Source: Synechococcus sp. CS-1330 (lineage in GTDB: Bacteria > Cyanobacteriota > Cyanobacteriia > PCC-6307 > Cyanobiaceae). From it: a stretch of DNA of 38,246 bases. The DNA lies in NCBI GenBank assembly GCA_025128025.1, contig JAHLYR010000039.1:1-38246 (forward strand), read 5' to 3'. The number at the start of each line of letters is the position of its first letter. The stretch's first letter is position 1. Of the stretch, positions 10,770 through 20,220 are shown piece by piece. A program made the translations under genes and the position numbers. The notes beneath the pieces are model-generated. The model worked only from the letters and a program-made list of their open reading frames with translations. It had not been told where the DNA came from and made no database searches.

Positions 10770-11069
10770 ATGTTTCTTCCCCGGCTTTCCCTGTTTTTAC
10801 TGCCATCTTTACTGCTGCCTTTGTGGCTTACCCCTGCCGCGCTTGCCCAACCCTGCCCCTGCAGCTGTGAGCAACCCAGCCAGGGCGTGATCGGCCCAGA
10901 TGGTCTGTGTCAGTGCCCCTGTGGGGTGGTGCCGATTCCCGGCATCAACGCCGAAACCCTCTCCGGCCCCCCAAAACCGCCGCAGGCAGGTGGCCCCACC
11001 CCTTCATGGACCGTGGAACCCGGCTATGACGACGATTTTGGCGGCCCTTTATGGGATGACTGGTGGTGA
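10770..11069 (+). CDS. small Cys-rich secreted protein, unknown
   Basis: A 99-aa protein beginning at ATG 10770. A signal peptide is clear: a long run of Leu/Phe/Pro residues ending at AALAQ. The mature 70-odd residues open with a six-cysteine cluster (PCPCSC and then CQCPCG), continue with Pro/Gly-rich sequence and end with an acidic-aromatic tail (DDDFGGPLWDDWW). The paired cysteines suggest disulfides or metal binding in the periplasm or lumen. I know no family for it. The open frame extends upstream into dnaG, but only the part from 10770 is protein-like. Confidence 0.65.
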   Translation: MFLPRLSLFLLPSLLLPLWLTPAALAQPCPCSCEQPSQGVIGPDGLCQCPCGVVPIPGINAETLSGPPKPPQAGGPTPSWTVEPGYDDDFGGPLWDDWW

Positions 11070-11071
11070 TT

Positions 11072-11808
11072 TCACCAGAGCGTCAACAGGTGGGGCAGCC
11101 AGCCAACGTTGCGCAAACCCTCCACCAATTCAATGATTGCCGCAATCCATACAAACCAGATGTCGCTGAGGATGTGGCGGCGAAATAGACGCGGATTGCT
11201 GCTCCAACTCGCGGGCTCGCTGTAGAGCCCGCGATTGGGCCAGAAGCGTGGCACCCGCTGCTGATATTGGCGGAAGGATTCGCCGAATAGTTCTTCGAGC
11301 CGTCTTTCCTCCCTAGCCATAATCCCCGGGTAATAAAGACCAAATATCACCAGAAATAGCAGCGGGTAGGTGAGTGTTTCTGTGCTAAGCCCCACCCCCA
11401 CTAAGGAAGGTCTGGATAACCTGCTGTTGAGAAATCGCCGTTAAGACAGGGGCATAAGTCTCAGTCCCAGCAGTGGGCGATTTCCTGGGTTATCCAGACC
11501 CTCCCTAAACCAATGCAGCTGAATACATATAACGGGTTGCGACTGATCGAGTAGGGACCTTCAGTAACCAGCTCTCCGTCCTTGCGGCCGGAGATAAAAA
11601 ATGAACACCAGATCCGCCCTGTTGCTCCAATGGCGGCCAGGCCAAGGCCCGTGCTGAAAAGGAACGTGGCCACATTTTCATGGTGCAGCTCCCAGTGGCT
11701 CTGGGTGAGTGCCACCAGAATGAAAGCCAGTGCTGCCACCAATTTTGATAGCCCGGTGCGCTGGTGTTCCCACCAAGTCTTGCCGGACGCCTTAGGCAAT
11801 GGGGTCAT
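11072..11808 (-). pseudogene. isoprenylcysteine carboxyl methyltransferase (ICMT/PEMT-like) gene, interrupted by a MITE
   Basis: Two minus-strand pieces of one membrane methyltransferase gene. The 5' piece (11808 to 11509) encodes 100 native residues with hydrophobic helices and the SAM-binding signature GPYSISRNPLY. The 3' piece (from 11404 to 11072) encodes helices and the family C-terminal motif AREERRLEELFGESFRQY followed by RVPRFWP. Between them lies a 100-bp inverted-repeat element flanked by CTAA. Removing the element plus one CTAA (104 bp) joins the pieces in frame (CIG-LVGVGL) into a 210-aa protein. As it stands, translation of the first piece runs into the element and stops after 115 residues. 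A fragment starting at GTG 11401 could still be made, but would lack the signature motif. Confidence 0.88.
11405..11504. mobile_element. 100-bp IS5-type MITE with CTAA target duplication
   Basis: Terminal inverted repeats of 17 bp: GGAAGGTCTGGATAACC at 11405-11421, and the complement of GGAGGGTCTGGATAACC at 11488-11504 (16 of 17 identical). Subterminal repeats GAAATCGCC (11431-11439) and GGCGATTTC (11476-11484) extend the symmetry. CTAA occurs directly outside each end (11401-11404 and 11505-11508), matching the YTAR target of the IS5 group. No transposase is encoded. The GGAAGGT end resembles IS5 termini, so an IS5-family transposase probably moved it. Its hairpin-forming ends could also affect transcription. 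Confidence 0.88.
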
Positions 11809-11893
11809 CGGCCCGTCACAGTCAGCCTTGGTCTACTCCTTTCTTTGCTGATCCCCGCATACGCTGCCTACCTGCTGATTTCACCCTGGTTCC

Positions 11894-12142
11894 ATGGGGT
11901 TTTTCGAGGTGTTCTGGGACGGTGAAGCCATCGGTGATGGCAGCGATCTTGAGGAAGCTCTCACCGCCTATCTCTCCGTGCAGCCTGAAGACAGCAGCTG
12001 GGCTGAGGCCTGCGCCGCTGCCAGCGCTCCTCCCTGCATCCGGCGCTATGCCTCGTTTGAGGCCTACCTCGACAATGCCGATGAACTGGAGACGATCACT
12101 GTTACTGCCGCCATGATCGAAGCGGCCTTGTTGCCATTGTGA
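11894..12142 (+). CDS. small hypothetical protein
   Basis: An 82-aa acidic soluble protein starting at ATG 11894 (MGFFEVFWDGEAIG). No family is recognised. The regular alternation of acidic and hydrophobic residues and the absence of a sensible overlapping reading frame favour a real gene. It is transcribed away from the broken methyltransferase gene and converges on umuC, with 15 bp between the stops. No strong Shine-Dalgarno sequence was seen. Confidence 0.55.
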   Translation: MGFFEVFWDGEAIGDGSDLEEALTAYLSVQPEDSSWAEACAAASAPPCIRRYASFEAYLDNADELETITVTAAMIEAALLPL

Positions 12143-12157
12143 TCTGGCCCGCAGTGA

Positions 12158-13462
12158 TCAGGCCCGCACCACCGGGATGGCGTCTAGGCGGGTGGTGGCC
12201 GCCCCAGACAGTCGTGAGCGCCGCATCCGCCAGGGGGTTTGCATTCCCGCGGCTGCCCATTGCACTGTGCCGCTGCCGTAGTGGCGGTTGAGCTGGTCGA
12301 TGGTGGCCATCAGGGCTGTGCGACGGTGTTGCTGCTTCAAAGGCAGGGGCAGCAGCAAGTTGTGCTGGAGGGTCTCCTCGCCCTGCAGTTGCTGCAGCAG
12401 CACCCCCGCTTTGTGCAGGGGCTTGTGGGGGCTGAACAGCACTGCCAGCAGGGGTAGGGCTGCCTGCAGCAGCACGGCGGTGTCATTGCTGGCCAGCGGC
12501 AGGCTCACCGTGGCGCTGTTGCTGTAAAAACTGGTGCCATTGAAGGGGTTGCTGCGCACAAACACCGTGATGGCTCCAGCCCGTTGCTGTTGCCGCCGCA
12601 ATTTCTCCGCTGCCCGGCTCAGGTAGGTAGCAACCGCCTCCCTCAGTTCGCTCTGGCTGGTAATCGGCTGGCTGAAGCTGCGGCTCACGCAGGTTTCCCG
12701 CTTGGCGGCCGGCAGGGTCTCTAGGGGTAGGCAGGCCATACCCCGCAACTCCTGCTGCAGGCGCAGTCCCACCACGCCGCAGCGGCGGCGCAGTTCGCCA
12801 CTGGGCATGTCGCGCAGAGCCTTGGCATCGGCGACACCGCGCAGGCGGCACCAGCGGGAGAGCTGGCGGCCAATGCCCCAGACATCCTCGATGGCGACCG
12901 CTGCCAGGTGGGGGTCGGGGTCATCCATGCTGCCGAGATCGAAGACACCCGTGGCGCGGGCCGTCGTCTTGGCAAGGCGGTTGGCGAGCTTGGCCAGCAC
13001 CTTGCTGGGGCCGATGCCTATCGCCACCGGTAGACCTAGCTGGCAGAGCACGTGGTGACGCAGCCGCCGGCCCCAATCGTGCAGGCTGCGCTGGTCGGCG
13101 GGCCGGCTTAGCTGGCCGAAAGCTTCATCGATCGAATAGATCTCCAGAGCTTCCACCCAGGGCTCCAGGGTGGCCATCAGCCGCTGGCTCATGTCGGCGT
13201 AGAGGGCGTAGTTGGAGCTGCGCACCACCACGCCCTGGCGCTCCAGCTCACGCCGCACCTGAAAGTAGGGCTGGCCCATGCGGATGCCGAGGGCTCGGGC
13301 CTCGGCGCTGCGCGACACGATGCAACCGTCGTTATTGGAGAGCACCACCAGCGGCCTCCCCAGCACGGCTGGATCCAGCACCGCTTCGCAGGAGGCGTAG
13401 AAGTTGTTGCCGTCGATCAGCACGATTGCCTGGCGGCGGCCGCTCCAGGGTTCGCAGCTCAT
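12158..13462 (-). CDS. umuC: translesion DNA polymerase V catalytic subunit
   Basis: Y-family error-prone polymerase, 434 aa, that copies past lesions during the SOS response together with UmuD' and RecA. The first catalytic motif is VLIDGNNFYASCE near the N-terminus. The palm motif YSIDEAF lies near residue 108. A helix-hairpin-helix region follows around VWGIGRQLSRW, then the little-finger and UmuC C-terminal (DUF4113-like) regions. The ATG overlaps the stop of umuD by 4 bp, so the two are translationally coupled and transcribed from the site upstream of umuD. Confidence 0.95.
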   Translation of the reverse strand: MSCEPWSGRRQAIVLIDGNNFYASCEAVLDPAVLGRPLVVLSNNDGCIVSRSAEARALGIRMGQPYFQVRRELERQGVVVRSSNYALYADMSQRLMATLEPWVEALEIYSIDEAFGQLSRPADQRSLHDWGRRLRHHVLCQLGLPVAIGIGPSKVLAKLANRLAKTTARATGVFDLGSMDDPDPHLAAVAIEDVWGIGRQLSRWCRLRGVADAKALRDMPSGELRRRCGVVGLRLQQELRGMACLPLETLPAAKRETCVSRSFSQPITSQSELREAVATYLSRAAEKLRRQQQRAGAITVFVRSNPFNGTSFYSNSATVSLPLASNDTAVLLQAALPLLAVLFSPHKPLHKAGVLLQQLQGEETLQHNLLLPLPLKQQHRRTALMATIDQLNRHYGSGTVQWAAAGMQTPWRMRRSRLSGAATTRLDAIPVVRA

Positions 13463-13839
13463 GGCGCTTTCAGGGTGCGGACCACGTGCAGGGCCACCGC
13501 CCAGATGCGAGCGCCATCAAAGCAATCCAGCTCTAGGGGTGGGTAGGCCGGGTGGGCTGCCTCCAGTCGTAGCCGGCCCTGGTGGGCTACTAGCCGTTTA
13601 AGGGTGAAGCACCCATCCAGGCAGGCCACCACGATCTGGCCGGGGCGGGGCTCCAGGCCTCGATCGACGATCAGCAGGTCGCCGTGGTCGATTCCGGCTG
13701 CCTGCATCGATTCACCACTCACCCGCAGCAACACCGTGCTGGCGTGGCAACGGATTAACTGGGCACTGAGACTGGCGCTGCCCGGCAATGGCGAGGAGGC
13801 TGGATGGGCTGGGTGTGCCAGGCGCGCGCCGCGGGTCAA
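13459..13839 (-). CDS. umuD: UmuD-like S24 peptidase with atypical cleavage site
   Basis: Partner of UmuC, 126 aa from TTG 13839. The S24 catalytic dyad is intact: Ser44 in SGESM and Lys81 in FTLKRL, with the same 37-residue spacing as Ser60/Lys97 of E. coli UmuD. Aligned without gaps, the position of the E. coli Cys24-Gly25 self-cleavage bond is Ala8-His9 here, so the usual Ala/Cys-Gly dipeptide is missing. A stop codon 9 bp upstream prevents any longer N-terminus. Either the protein does not mature by cleavage or it starts further in and is made directly in a UmuD'-like form. A LexA-box-like sequence lies immediately upstream. Confidence 0.85.
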   Translation of the reverse strand: MTRGARLAHPAHPASSPLPGSASLSAQLIRCHASTVLLRVSGESMQAAGIDHGDLLIVDRGLEPRPGQIVVACLDGCFTLKRLVAHQGRLRLEAAHPAYPPLELDCFDGARIWAVALHVVRTLKAP

Positions 13840-13847
13840 GCCACACT

Positions 13848-13861
13848 AGTTCAGGCGTACT
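13848..13861 (-). promoter_or_regulatory. candidate LexA (SOS) box upstream of umuDC
   Basis: Read on the minus strand the sequence is AGTACGCCTGAACT. It matches the cyanobacterial LexA consensus RGTACNNNDGTWCB at every position except one (A for T in the right half-site). It lies 8 bp upstream of the umuD start used here, the expected place for an SOS operator. The closeness implies a very short leader or a start codon further downstream. Confidence 0.55.
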
Positions 13862-13872
13862 GCTGCGCTGTT

Positions 13873-14106
13873 TTAGTCCGGCTCGCCGGACTCGGGCGTA
13901 GTGGTCGTGAAGCGGCGGTAGAGCCAGGCGCCAGCTGCGCCCCACAGCAAGGTCCACAACACAAAGGTGGTGAGGGTGCCGAGCTGGCCGGTTTCGAGGG
14001 AATAGACGCCGGCCTGGATTAGTCCCGCATCGATCAGGGAGCCGCCGATGCCCCAGCCGAGCACCCAGCTGAACAAAAAGCCGATCGCCTGGAGATTGCC
14101 GGTCAT
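13873..14106 (-). CDS. small membrane protein, conserved hypothetical
   Basis: A 77-aa protein from ATG 14106 (MTGNLQAIGFLFSW). It has two predicted membrane helices, around residues 8-28 and 44-65, and a short charged tail ending in GEPD. The longer frame to 14169 is antigenically implausible as native sequence because it overlaps the upstream gene heavily. The chosen ATG overlaps the stop of the upstream gene (ATGA), so translational coupling is likely. No function is known to me. Confidence 0.7.
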   Translation of the reverse strand: MTGNLQAIGFLFSWVLGWGIGGSLIDAGLIQAGVYSLETGQLGTLTTFVLWTLLWGAAGAWLYRRFTTTTPESGEPD

Positions 14107-14480
14107 GGGGTGGAGGTTAGGCGCTGGTTGAAGCGACGTATGAACAGTGCCAGCGGCATCGGACCGCAACGGCGTTGCCAGCCCAGCCCTTCCGGATAGC
14201 GCCGCCAGCAGGACACACGGCCACCGCGCCGGTCCAGGCAGATCAGGTAGCGGTAGGTAGCAGCAGGTGTAGGAGAAAGGTTTTCCGGGGCTGGCAGCGG
14301 CGCCAAGGGCAAGAAAACAGCATTCAGCTCCTGCCAGCTGCTGGGCGGCCTGCCGCTGCTGCGCAGGGGCGAGCCAAGCAAGCTGGCCAGCTGCTGGGGG
14401 AAGCCGGCATCTGGCAGCAGCCAGTGGCCCTGGCGGGATTGGCAGGGTTCAAGCAGGGAGATCACGGCGGCACAGGCCAT
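14103..14480 (-). CDS. conserved hypothetical protein
   Basis: A 125-aa soluble protein of unknown family. It has an ordered look: an N-terminal hydrophobic stretch (MACAAVISLLEPC), a Pro-rich middle, and a basic C-terminal half with YRYLICLDRRGGRVSCWRRY and GPMPLALFIRRFNQRL. Its stop overlaps the start of the downstream membrane protein gene, so the two probably form a unit. It lies downstream of the GAPDH gene on the same strand, separated by 63 bp containing a likely terminator. Confidence 0.7.
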   Translation of the reverse strand: MACAAVISLLEPCQSRQGHWLLPDAGFPQQLASLLGSPLRSSGRPPSSWQELNAVFLPLAPLPAPENLSPTPAATYRYLICLDRRGGRVSCWRRYPEGLGWQRRCGPMPLALFIRRFNQRLTSTP

Positions 14481-14484
14481 GGGC

Positions 14485-14503
14485 AGAAAAGGGCAGGACC
14501 CTT
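14485..14503 (-). terminator. possible intrinsic terminator after the GAPDH gene
   Basis: On the minus strand AAGGG-TCCTG-CCCTT is followed by TTCT, a 5-bp stem with a 5-nt loop and a short T-rich tail. It sits 41 bp past the GAPDH stop and just before the next gene on the same strand. The stem is short, so the call is tentative. Confidence 0.4.
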
Positions 14504-14543
14504 CTCCAGTGCCCGGCCTGTCCCACGGTCAGCGGCGCAGGCC

Positions 14544-16260
<1,717 letters not shown>

Positions 16261-16264
<4 letters not shown>

Positions 16265-16677
16265 TTATCAATAGCTGAGGGCATGTCCTCCTCGTCCTCC
16301 AGCAGCAATTGCTGAAAGGCGGTATACAGATCGCCATATTCAGCTGCGGTGCGGCGATCGGCCCGCCCAGAGGTGTTGCGACCACGGAGCTTGCTGGGGC
16401 TGGCGGCAATGCTTGGCGCCGGAGCAGGGGTAGCGCTCTGGCGGCGGCTTTCCAGCTCGCGCAGCCGCTCCATCAGGTGAGGTGGCACCTTGCCATCGGG
16501 GCTGACCTGCATCAGCTCGCGAAACAGGGCCTCCGGGTTTTGCTCAAGCTCCACTCGGTGGCGCTTATCGGTGGCTTTGGTTTGGCTTTGCTGAGGCGGC
16601 TCAGGCTTGGGTAGGGGTTGGGGCAGGATGCGGCCTAAGGCTTGGAGGCGTTCGCGGCTACGGGCGTCGAAGCTCAT
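16261..16677 (-). CDS. conserved hypothetical protein
   Basis: A 138-aa hydrophilic protein of unknown function with no membrane segment. The middle (PEALFRELMQVSPDGKVPPH, then LMERLRELESRRQ) looks like a short helical domain, flanked by Pro/Gln/Ala-rich, probably disordered stretches. The acidic C-terminal region is LLLEDEEDMPSAI. It lies directly upstream of the Mn-transporter-like gene with a 4-bp overlap, and 10 bp downstream of the pentapeptide-repeat gene. All three may be one transcript. Confidence 0.75.
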
Positions 16678-16687
16678 CGATTAGCTC

Positions 16688-17227
16688 TCAGCTGCAGCCC
16701 AGGCTGGCGCGGGTGTCGCGGCCGGTCACCGGGTTGGTGCCACTGGCCAGGCCACAAAGGGTTTTCAGCGCATCCCCCCGCAAGGGCACATTGGTGAAAT
16801 CTGCCCCCTCAATCACCACATTTGTGAATTTGGTGTTGAAGGCAAAGGCGTCTTCCAGTACTGCATTGGTGAGGTTGGTGCCATCAAAGATCGCCGAATC
16901 GAGCGTTGCCTCTTTCAGGTTGGTGTTGCTTAGGTCAGCGTCCTGAAGCTTGGCGCCAAAGAGGCTGGCCCCCTGCAGGTCCGAGCCGGCAAAGGTGGCA
17001 TCCCGAAGGTTGGTGAGGTTGAAGGTGGCACCCCTCAGATCCTGGTCATGAAAATCAGCGCCAATCAGCACCTGCTTGGCCACATCCATGGCCGCCTGGG
17101 CGGGCAGGGGGGATACCAAGGCCAAGCCGATGGCACTGGCCAGGGCGAACAACAGCGCCAGCACCCCGCCGGCCAGGCTGCGCGGAGAACGACCGGAACG
17201 GGATCGACCGGAAGATGAAGGCAACAT
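16688..17227 (-). CDS. pentapeptide-repeat protein with signal peptide
   Basis: A 179-aa exported protein. The N-terminus is Ser/Arg-rich, followed by a hydrophobic segment and an Ala-x-Ala-like cleavage region (PLPAQAAMD), consistent with targeting to the thylakoid lumen or periplasm. From about residue 58 to 150 it consists of pentapeptide repeats of the A(D/N)Lxx type, for example GATFN LTNLR DATFA GSDLQ, which fold as a right-handed quadrilateral beta helix. A conserved C-terminal segment with two cysteines (TLCGLASG and SLGCS) ends it. The function of lumenal pentapeptide proteins is not established. Confidence 0.88.
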   Translation of the reverse strand: MLPSSSGRSRSGRSPRSLAGGVLALLFALASAIGLALVSPLPAQAAMDVAKQVLIGADFHDQDLRGATFNLTNLRDATFAGSDLQGASLFGAKLQDADLSNTNLKEATLDSAIFDGTNLTNAVLEDAFAFNTKFTNVVIEGADFTNVPLRGDALKTLCGLASGTNPVTGRDTRASLGCS

Positions 17228-17311
17228 GACAGCTGGGTGGCTACTTCCAGCCTAGGCAGGGCACCTAGCAGCGCACTGCGTGGGAACCCTGAAGGCCGCT
17301 GCTCCAGGCCA

Positions 17312-17677
17312 ATGGCTCGCACCACTGCACGCCGCCAGGGCGACTGGGCCGAGCAGCGGGTGCTGCGCCTACTGCTCGGCAGGGGTTGGCGTTTGCTCTC
17401 CCGCCAGTGGTCATGTCGCTGGGGAGAACTGGATCTGGTGCTGGAAAAAGGGGGGCTCCTATTGGTGGTGGAAGTGAAAGGTCGCAGCCGTTGCGGGCCA
17501 GATAATTGGGGTGCCAGTGCCTTGCGCCGCGGCAAGCGGCAGCGGTTGGAGCGAGCCTGGCACTGCTGGCTGGAGGAGCATCCGGTTTGGGCGGAGAGCT
17601 CGGTGGAGCTGGTATTTGCCTTGGTGCCCCTGGCACCGGCGCCCGGACCTGTGCGCTGGATCCGAGCCGATCACTGA
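17312..17677 (+). CDS. YraN/UPF0102 family endonuclease-like protein
   Basis: A 121-aa protein of the UPF0102 family, which has a restriction-endonuclease-like (Holliday-junction resolvase) fold. Visible family features are GDWAEQRVLRLLLGRGWRLL near the start and the catalytic-type pattern GELDLVLEKGG-(x)-VVEVKGRS. ATG 17312 (MARTTARRQGDWAE) is preferred. The frame to 17237 adds 25 residues with no family resemblance. Whether the protein is an active nuclease in cells is unknown. It converges with a small secreted-protein gene, overlapping its stop by 7 bp. Confidence 0.88.
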   Translation: MARTTARRQGDWAEQRVLRLLLGRGWRLLSRQWSCRWGELDLVLEKGGLLLVVEVKGRSRCGPDNWGASALRRGKRQRLERAWHCWLEEHPVWAESSVELVFALVPLAPAPGPVRWIRADH

Positions 17678-17958
17678 TCGGTAGTGGCCGCTGGCGCTGG
17701 CTGGCTGAACTCGACGGTGCATAGGTAGCGATAGTTGCCCATCCCTACCTCCGTTTCCTGGCAACGCTCAGCGGTAACAACCGCACCTGCTGGAAGCTGC
17801 TGCCGGGCCCGCTGAATAGCGTTGCTTTTGTCCCAGATCGAGGATGCGGTGACGCTGCCTGCTTGAGCGGGGAGGGTCAGGAACGGCAGAGCGGCAACCA
17901 TGGCCGCCGCGCAAATCAAAGCCTGCGGAGGAATGCCTGGATATGGGGCAACAGCCAT
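17671..17958 (-). CDS. small secreted protein, hypothetical
   Basis: A 95-aa protein with a clear signal peptide (hydrophobic ICAAAMVAALPFLTLP followed by AQAG). The mature part is about 62 residues and has two cysteines (ERCQETEVG and YLCTVEF) likely to form one disulfide. The family is unknown to me. It is divergent from rsmA, with 23 bp between the two start codons, and converges with yraN. Confidence 0.68.
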   Translation of the reverse strand: MAVAPYPGIPPQALICAAAMVAALPFLTLPAQAGSVTASSIWDKSNAIQRARQQLPAGAVVTAERCQETEVGMGNYRYLCTVEFSQPAPAATTDQ

Positions 17959-17981
17959 TGTGGATACCTGACGACTTCAAG

Positions 17982-18821
17982 ATGACATTTACTGCCCACC
18001 GCGCCCGCAAGCGCTTCGGCCAGCACTGGTTGATAGATCAGACGGTCCTCGCGCGCATCGTGGCGGCAGCAGAGCTTGAAGCCAGCGATCGGGTGTTGGA
18101 AGTGGGGCCGGGTCGGGGAGCTCTCAGCGAGCGGCTGCTGGCTACCCCGGCGGCAGCAGTGGCTGCAGTGGAGCTTGATCGCGATCTGGTGCTGGGCCTA
18201 CAGGAGCGCTTCGGCGACCAGCCGCGCTTCCAGCTCACCTCGGGGGACGTGCTGACAGTGGATCTGCCTGCCGCCAACAAGGTTGTGGCAAACATTCCCT
18301 ACAACATCACCGGCCCCCTCCTAGAGCGGCTGGTGGGCCGGCTCGATCGGCCGGTGGCCCACCCCTACGACCGCCTAGTGCTGCTGGTGCAAAGGGAGGT
18401 AGGGGAGAGGATCCGCAGTGAACCAGGCGACAGCGCCTTTTCGGCTCTGAGCGTGCGCATGCAGCTGCTGGCCAACTGTCGCTCCGTATGTGCCGTGCCA
18501 CCGCGCTGTTTTCAGCCGCCGCCCCAGGTGCACTCGGAGGTGATCCTGTTGGAGCCGCTGCCAGTGGAGCAGCAATTGGCCCCCCAACTAGCTCGCACGG
18601 TGGAGATGCTTTTGAAGCGCTGTTTTGCCGCTCGCCGCAAAATGGTGCGCAACACCCTGGCAGGCCTGCTGCCCGAAGCGGAACTGGCTGGGTTGGCGGA
18701 AGCAGCGGGCATCGGCCTGCAGCAGCGGCCCCAGGAGATCGCGCCAGCAGCCTGGGTGGCCTTGGCGGGCAGCTTGAATCAGGTCATTGCTGAGCCCGCT
18801 GCCGCCCCTACCCATGGCTGA
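17982..18821 (+). CDS. rsmA: 16S rRNA dimethyladenosine transferase (RsmA/KsgA)
   Basis: Methylates two adjacent adenines in the terminal helix of 16S rRNA, a late ribosome-assembly step. The 279-aa protein starts at ATG 17982 ([17 protein letters not shown]). The SAM-binding motif I is [16 protein letters not shown] near residue 39, and the catalytic motif IV is [14 protein letters not shown] near residue 106. The C-terminal helical domain contains [14 protein letters not shown]. Its stop overlaps the start of ispE, so the two genes are coupled. Confidence 0.96.
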   Translation: MTFTAHRARKRFGQHWLIDQTVLARIVAAAELEASDRVLEVGPGRGALSERLLATPAAAVAAVELDRDLVLGLQERFGDQPRFQLTSGDVLTVDLPAANKVVANIPYNITGPLLERLVGRLDRPVAHPYDRLVLLVQREVGERIRSEPGDSAFSALSVRMQLLANCRSVCAVPPRCFQPPPQVHSEVILLEPLPVEQQLAPQLARTVEMLLKRCFAARRKMVRNTLAGLLPEAELAGLAEAAGIGLQQRPQEIAPAAWVALAGSLNQVIAEPAAAPTHG

Positions 18822-19749
18822 TCTATGCGTGCGTGCCCCCGCCAAGATCAATTTGCACTTGGAGGTGCTTGGCCTGCGCCCCGATGGCTTCCACGAGCTG
18901 GCGATGCTGATGCAGTCGATCGATCTGGCCGACAGCCTAAGAATGCGGCCCACGGCGGATGGCCAAATCAGCCTCCAGTGCGATCGGGCCGACCTGCCCA
19001 CTGACAGCAGCAATTTGGTCATCAAGGCAGCTGAGATGCTGCGAGCCCGCTCGGGTTTTGCCGAGCTTGGAGCCCAGATCGTGCTCGAGAAGCGCATCCC
19101 GATCGGGGCTGGCCTTGCGGGCGGCTCCAGTAATGGAGCGGCGGCGCTGCTTGGTCTCAACGAGCTATGGGGACTGGGCTTTAAGAGTCAGGAGCTTCAC
19201 AGCATGGCGGCTGAGCTTGGCTCCGACATGCCGTTTTGCCTTGATGGCGGCACCCAGCTTTGCTTTGGCCGCGGTGAGCGTCTGGAAGCCTTGCCCTTCA
19301 ATGCAAGCGAGCCTCCGGCGCTACTACTGATCAAGCACCCGGAGGTGAGTGTCAGCACGCCCTGGGCCTATGGGCGCTGCAAGGAGCTACGCGGCGATTT
19401 CTATCTCGAAGCTGAAGCCGACTTTGAGCAGCGCCGTCAGGCCCTACGCCAAGCGCCCTTGCTAGGCGCCATCGCGGGAGATGGGAGCTGGCCACCACTG
19501 CGCAACGACCTGCAGGCCGTAGTGGAACCAGAGGTTGAAACCGTGCGGCAGGGCCTGGCATTACTGCGCCAGAGCGAGAAACCCCTGGCGGTCGCCATGA
19601 GCGGTTCTGGACCCACTCTGTTCGCCCTATTCCCCAGCCAGGACCAAGCTCGCAGCGCCCATGCAGACCTAGCCGAACGGTTTGAGCGGGACGGCTTTGA
19701 GTCTTGGTGTTGTGGCTTCAGCGATCGGGGTGTCAGCCTGATTCAGTGA
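18814..19749 (+). CDS. ispE: 4-diphosphocytidyl-2-C-methyl-D-erythritol kinase
   Basis: Fourth-step kinase of the MEP pathway, which makes isoprenoid precursors for carotenoids, phytol and quinones. The 311-aa protein is a GHMP kinase. It has [11 protein letters not shown] at the N-terminus, the ATP-binding glycine-rich loop [17 protein letters not shown] near residue 95, and the C-terminal GHMP motif [13 protein letters not shown] near residue 260. ATG 18814 lies inside the end of rsmA (8-bp overlap). The stop overlaps the GTG of the DUF3082 gene. Confidence 0.96.
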   Translation: MADLCVRAPAKINLHLEVLGLRPDGFHELAMLMQSIDLADSLRMRPTADGQISLQCDRADLPTDSSNLVIKAAEMLRARSGFAELGAQIVLEKRIPIGAGLAGGSSNGAAALLGLNELWGLGFKSQELHSMAAELGSDMPFCLDGGTQLCFGRGERLEALPFNASEPPALLLIKHPEVSVSTPWAYGRCKELRGDFYLEAEADFEQRRQALRQAPLLGAIAGDGSWPPLRNDLQAVVEPEVETVRQGLALLRQSEKPLAVAMSGSGPTLFALFPSQDQARSAHADLAERFERDGFESWCCGFSDRGVSLIQ

Positions 19750-20081
19750 CCAAATCCGAATCCCCCATCAAGCCCAGTGATCCAGCGCCCCGTAAAGGGC
19801 CGCTGAGTTTCCTCTCGGGCTCGCTCACCGCTGGTCTGCTGGCCTGGCTGGCCTTGGGTCTGAGCCAGAAATTGGTGGCGTACTACGCCCTGCATCCACC
19901 CAGCTACGGCTCGGCGATTGCCCAGAGCATCGCCACGGCCCTCAAAACACTGATTGTTGGCATGTCGTTTCTTGCCACCTTCAGCTTTGCCTTCATTGGC
20001 ATTGGTCTGGCGCTGGTGTTCGTGCGCAGCTTGGTGTCCGGTTCCGGATCGGCCCCTGCCGAGGCGGGCGAAAAGCCCTAA
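19746..20081 (+). CDS. DUF3082 family membrane protein
   Basis: A 111-aa cyanobacterial membrane protein of unknown function. It begins at GTG 19746, overlapping the ispE stop as GTGA. A hydrophilic Pro/Lys-rich N-terminus (about 20 residues) is followed by two hydrophobic helices, around residues 28-46 and 66-94, and a short acidic tail. The position behind rsmA-ispE suggests cotranscription. The family assignment rests on general resemblance in length, topology and context. Confidence 0.78.
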   Translation: MTKSESPIKPSDPAPRKGPLSFLSGSLTAGLLAWLALGLSQKLVAYYALHPPSYGSAIAQSIATALKTLIVGMSFLATFSFAFIGIGLALVFVRSLVSGSGSAPAEAGEKP

Positions 20082-20090
20082 CTTCTTCCC

Positions 20091-20186
20091 ATGACTCCCC
20101 ACGATCTGGGCCTGCTAGTAACGCTGCTGCTCCCCGGCATGCTGCTTTCGGTGTTGCTGTTATCAACCTTCGCCGCCGGCGGCTGA
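20091..20186 (+). CDS. 31-aa single-span membrane peptide
   Basis: A short open frame, ATG to TGA, encoding a peptide that is nearly all one hydrophobic helix ([20 protein letters not shown]) with a small polar N-terminus and an AAGG end. It fits neatly between the DUF3082 gene (9 bp upstream) and pdhB (34 bp downstream). Size and hydrophobicity resemble small thylakoid subunits, but I cannot match it to a named Psb, Psa or Pet protein. No clear Shine-Dalgarno sequence is present. Confidence 0.5.
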   Translation: MTPHDLGLLVTLLLPGMLLSVLLLSTFAAGG

Positions 20187-20220
20187 GATAGGTTGGCAGC
20201 TAAATGGTGCAAGCCCAGAC

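Noticed and set aside
11401-11508. intrinsic terminator or CRISPR repeat instead of a MITE
   Set aside because: The target duplication, IS5-like ends and frame restoration of the host gene fit transposition. There is no T tract and there are no repeated spacers.
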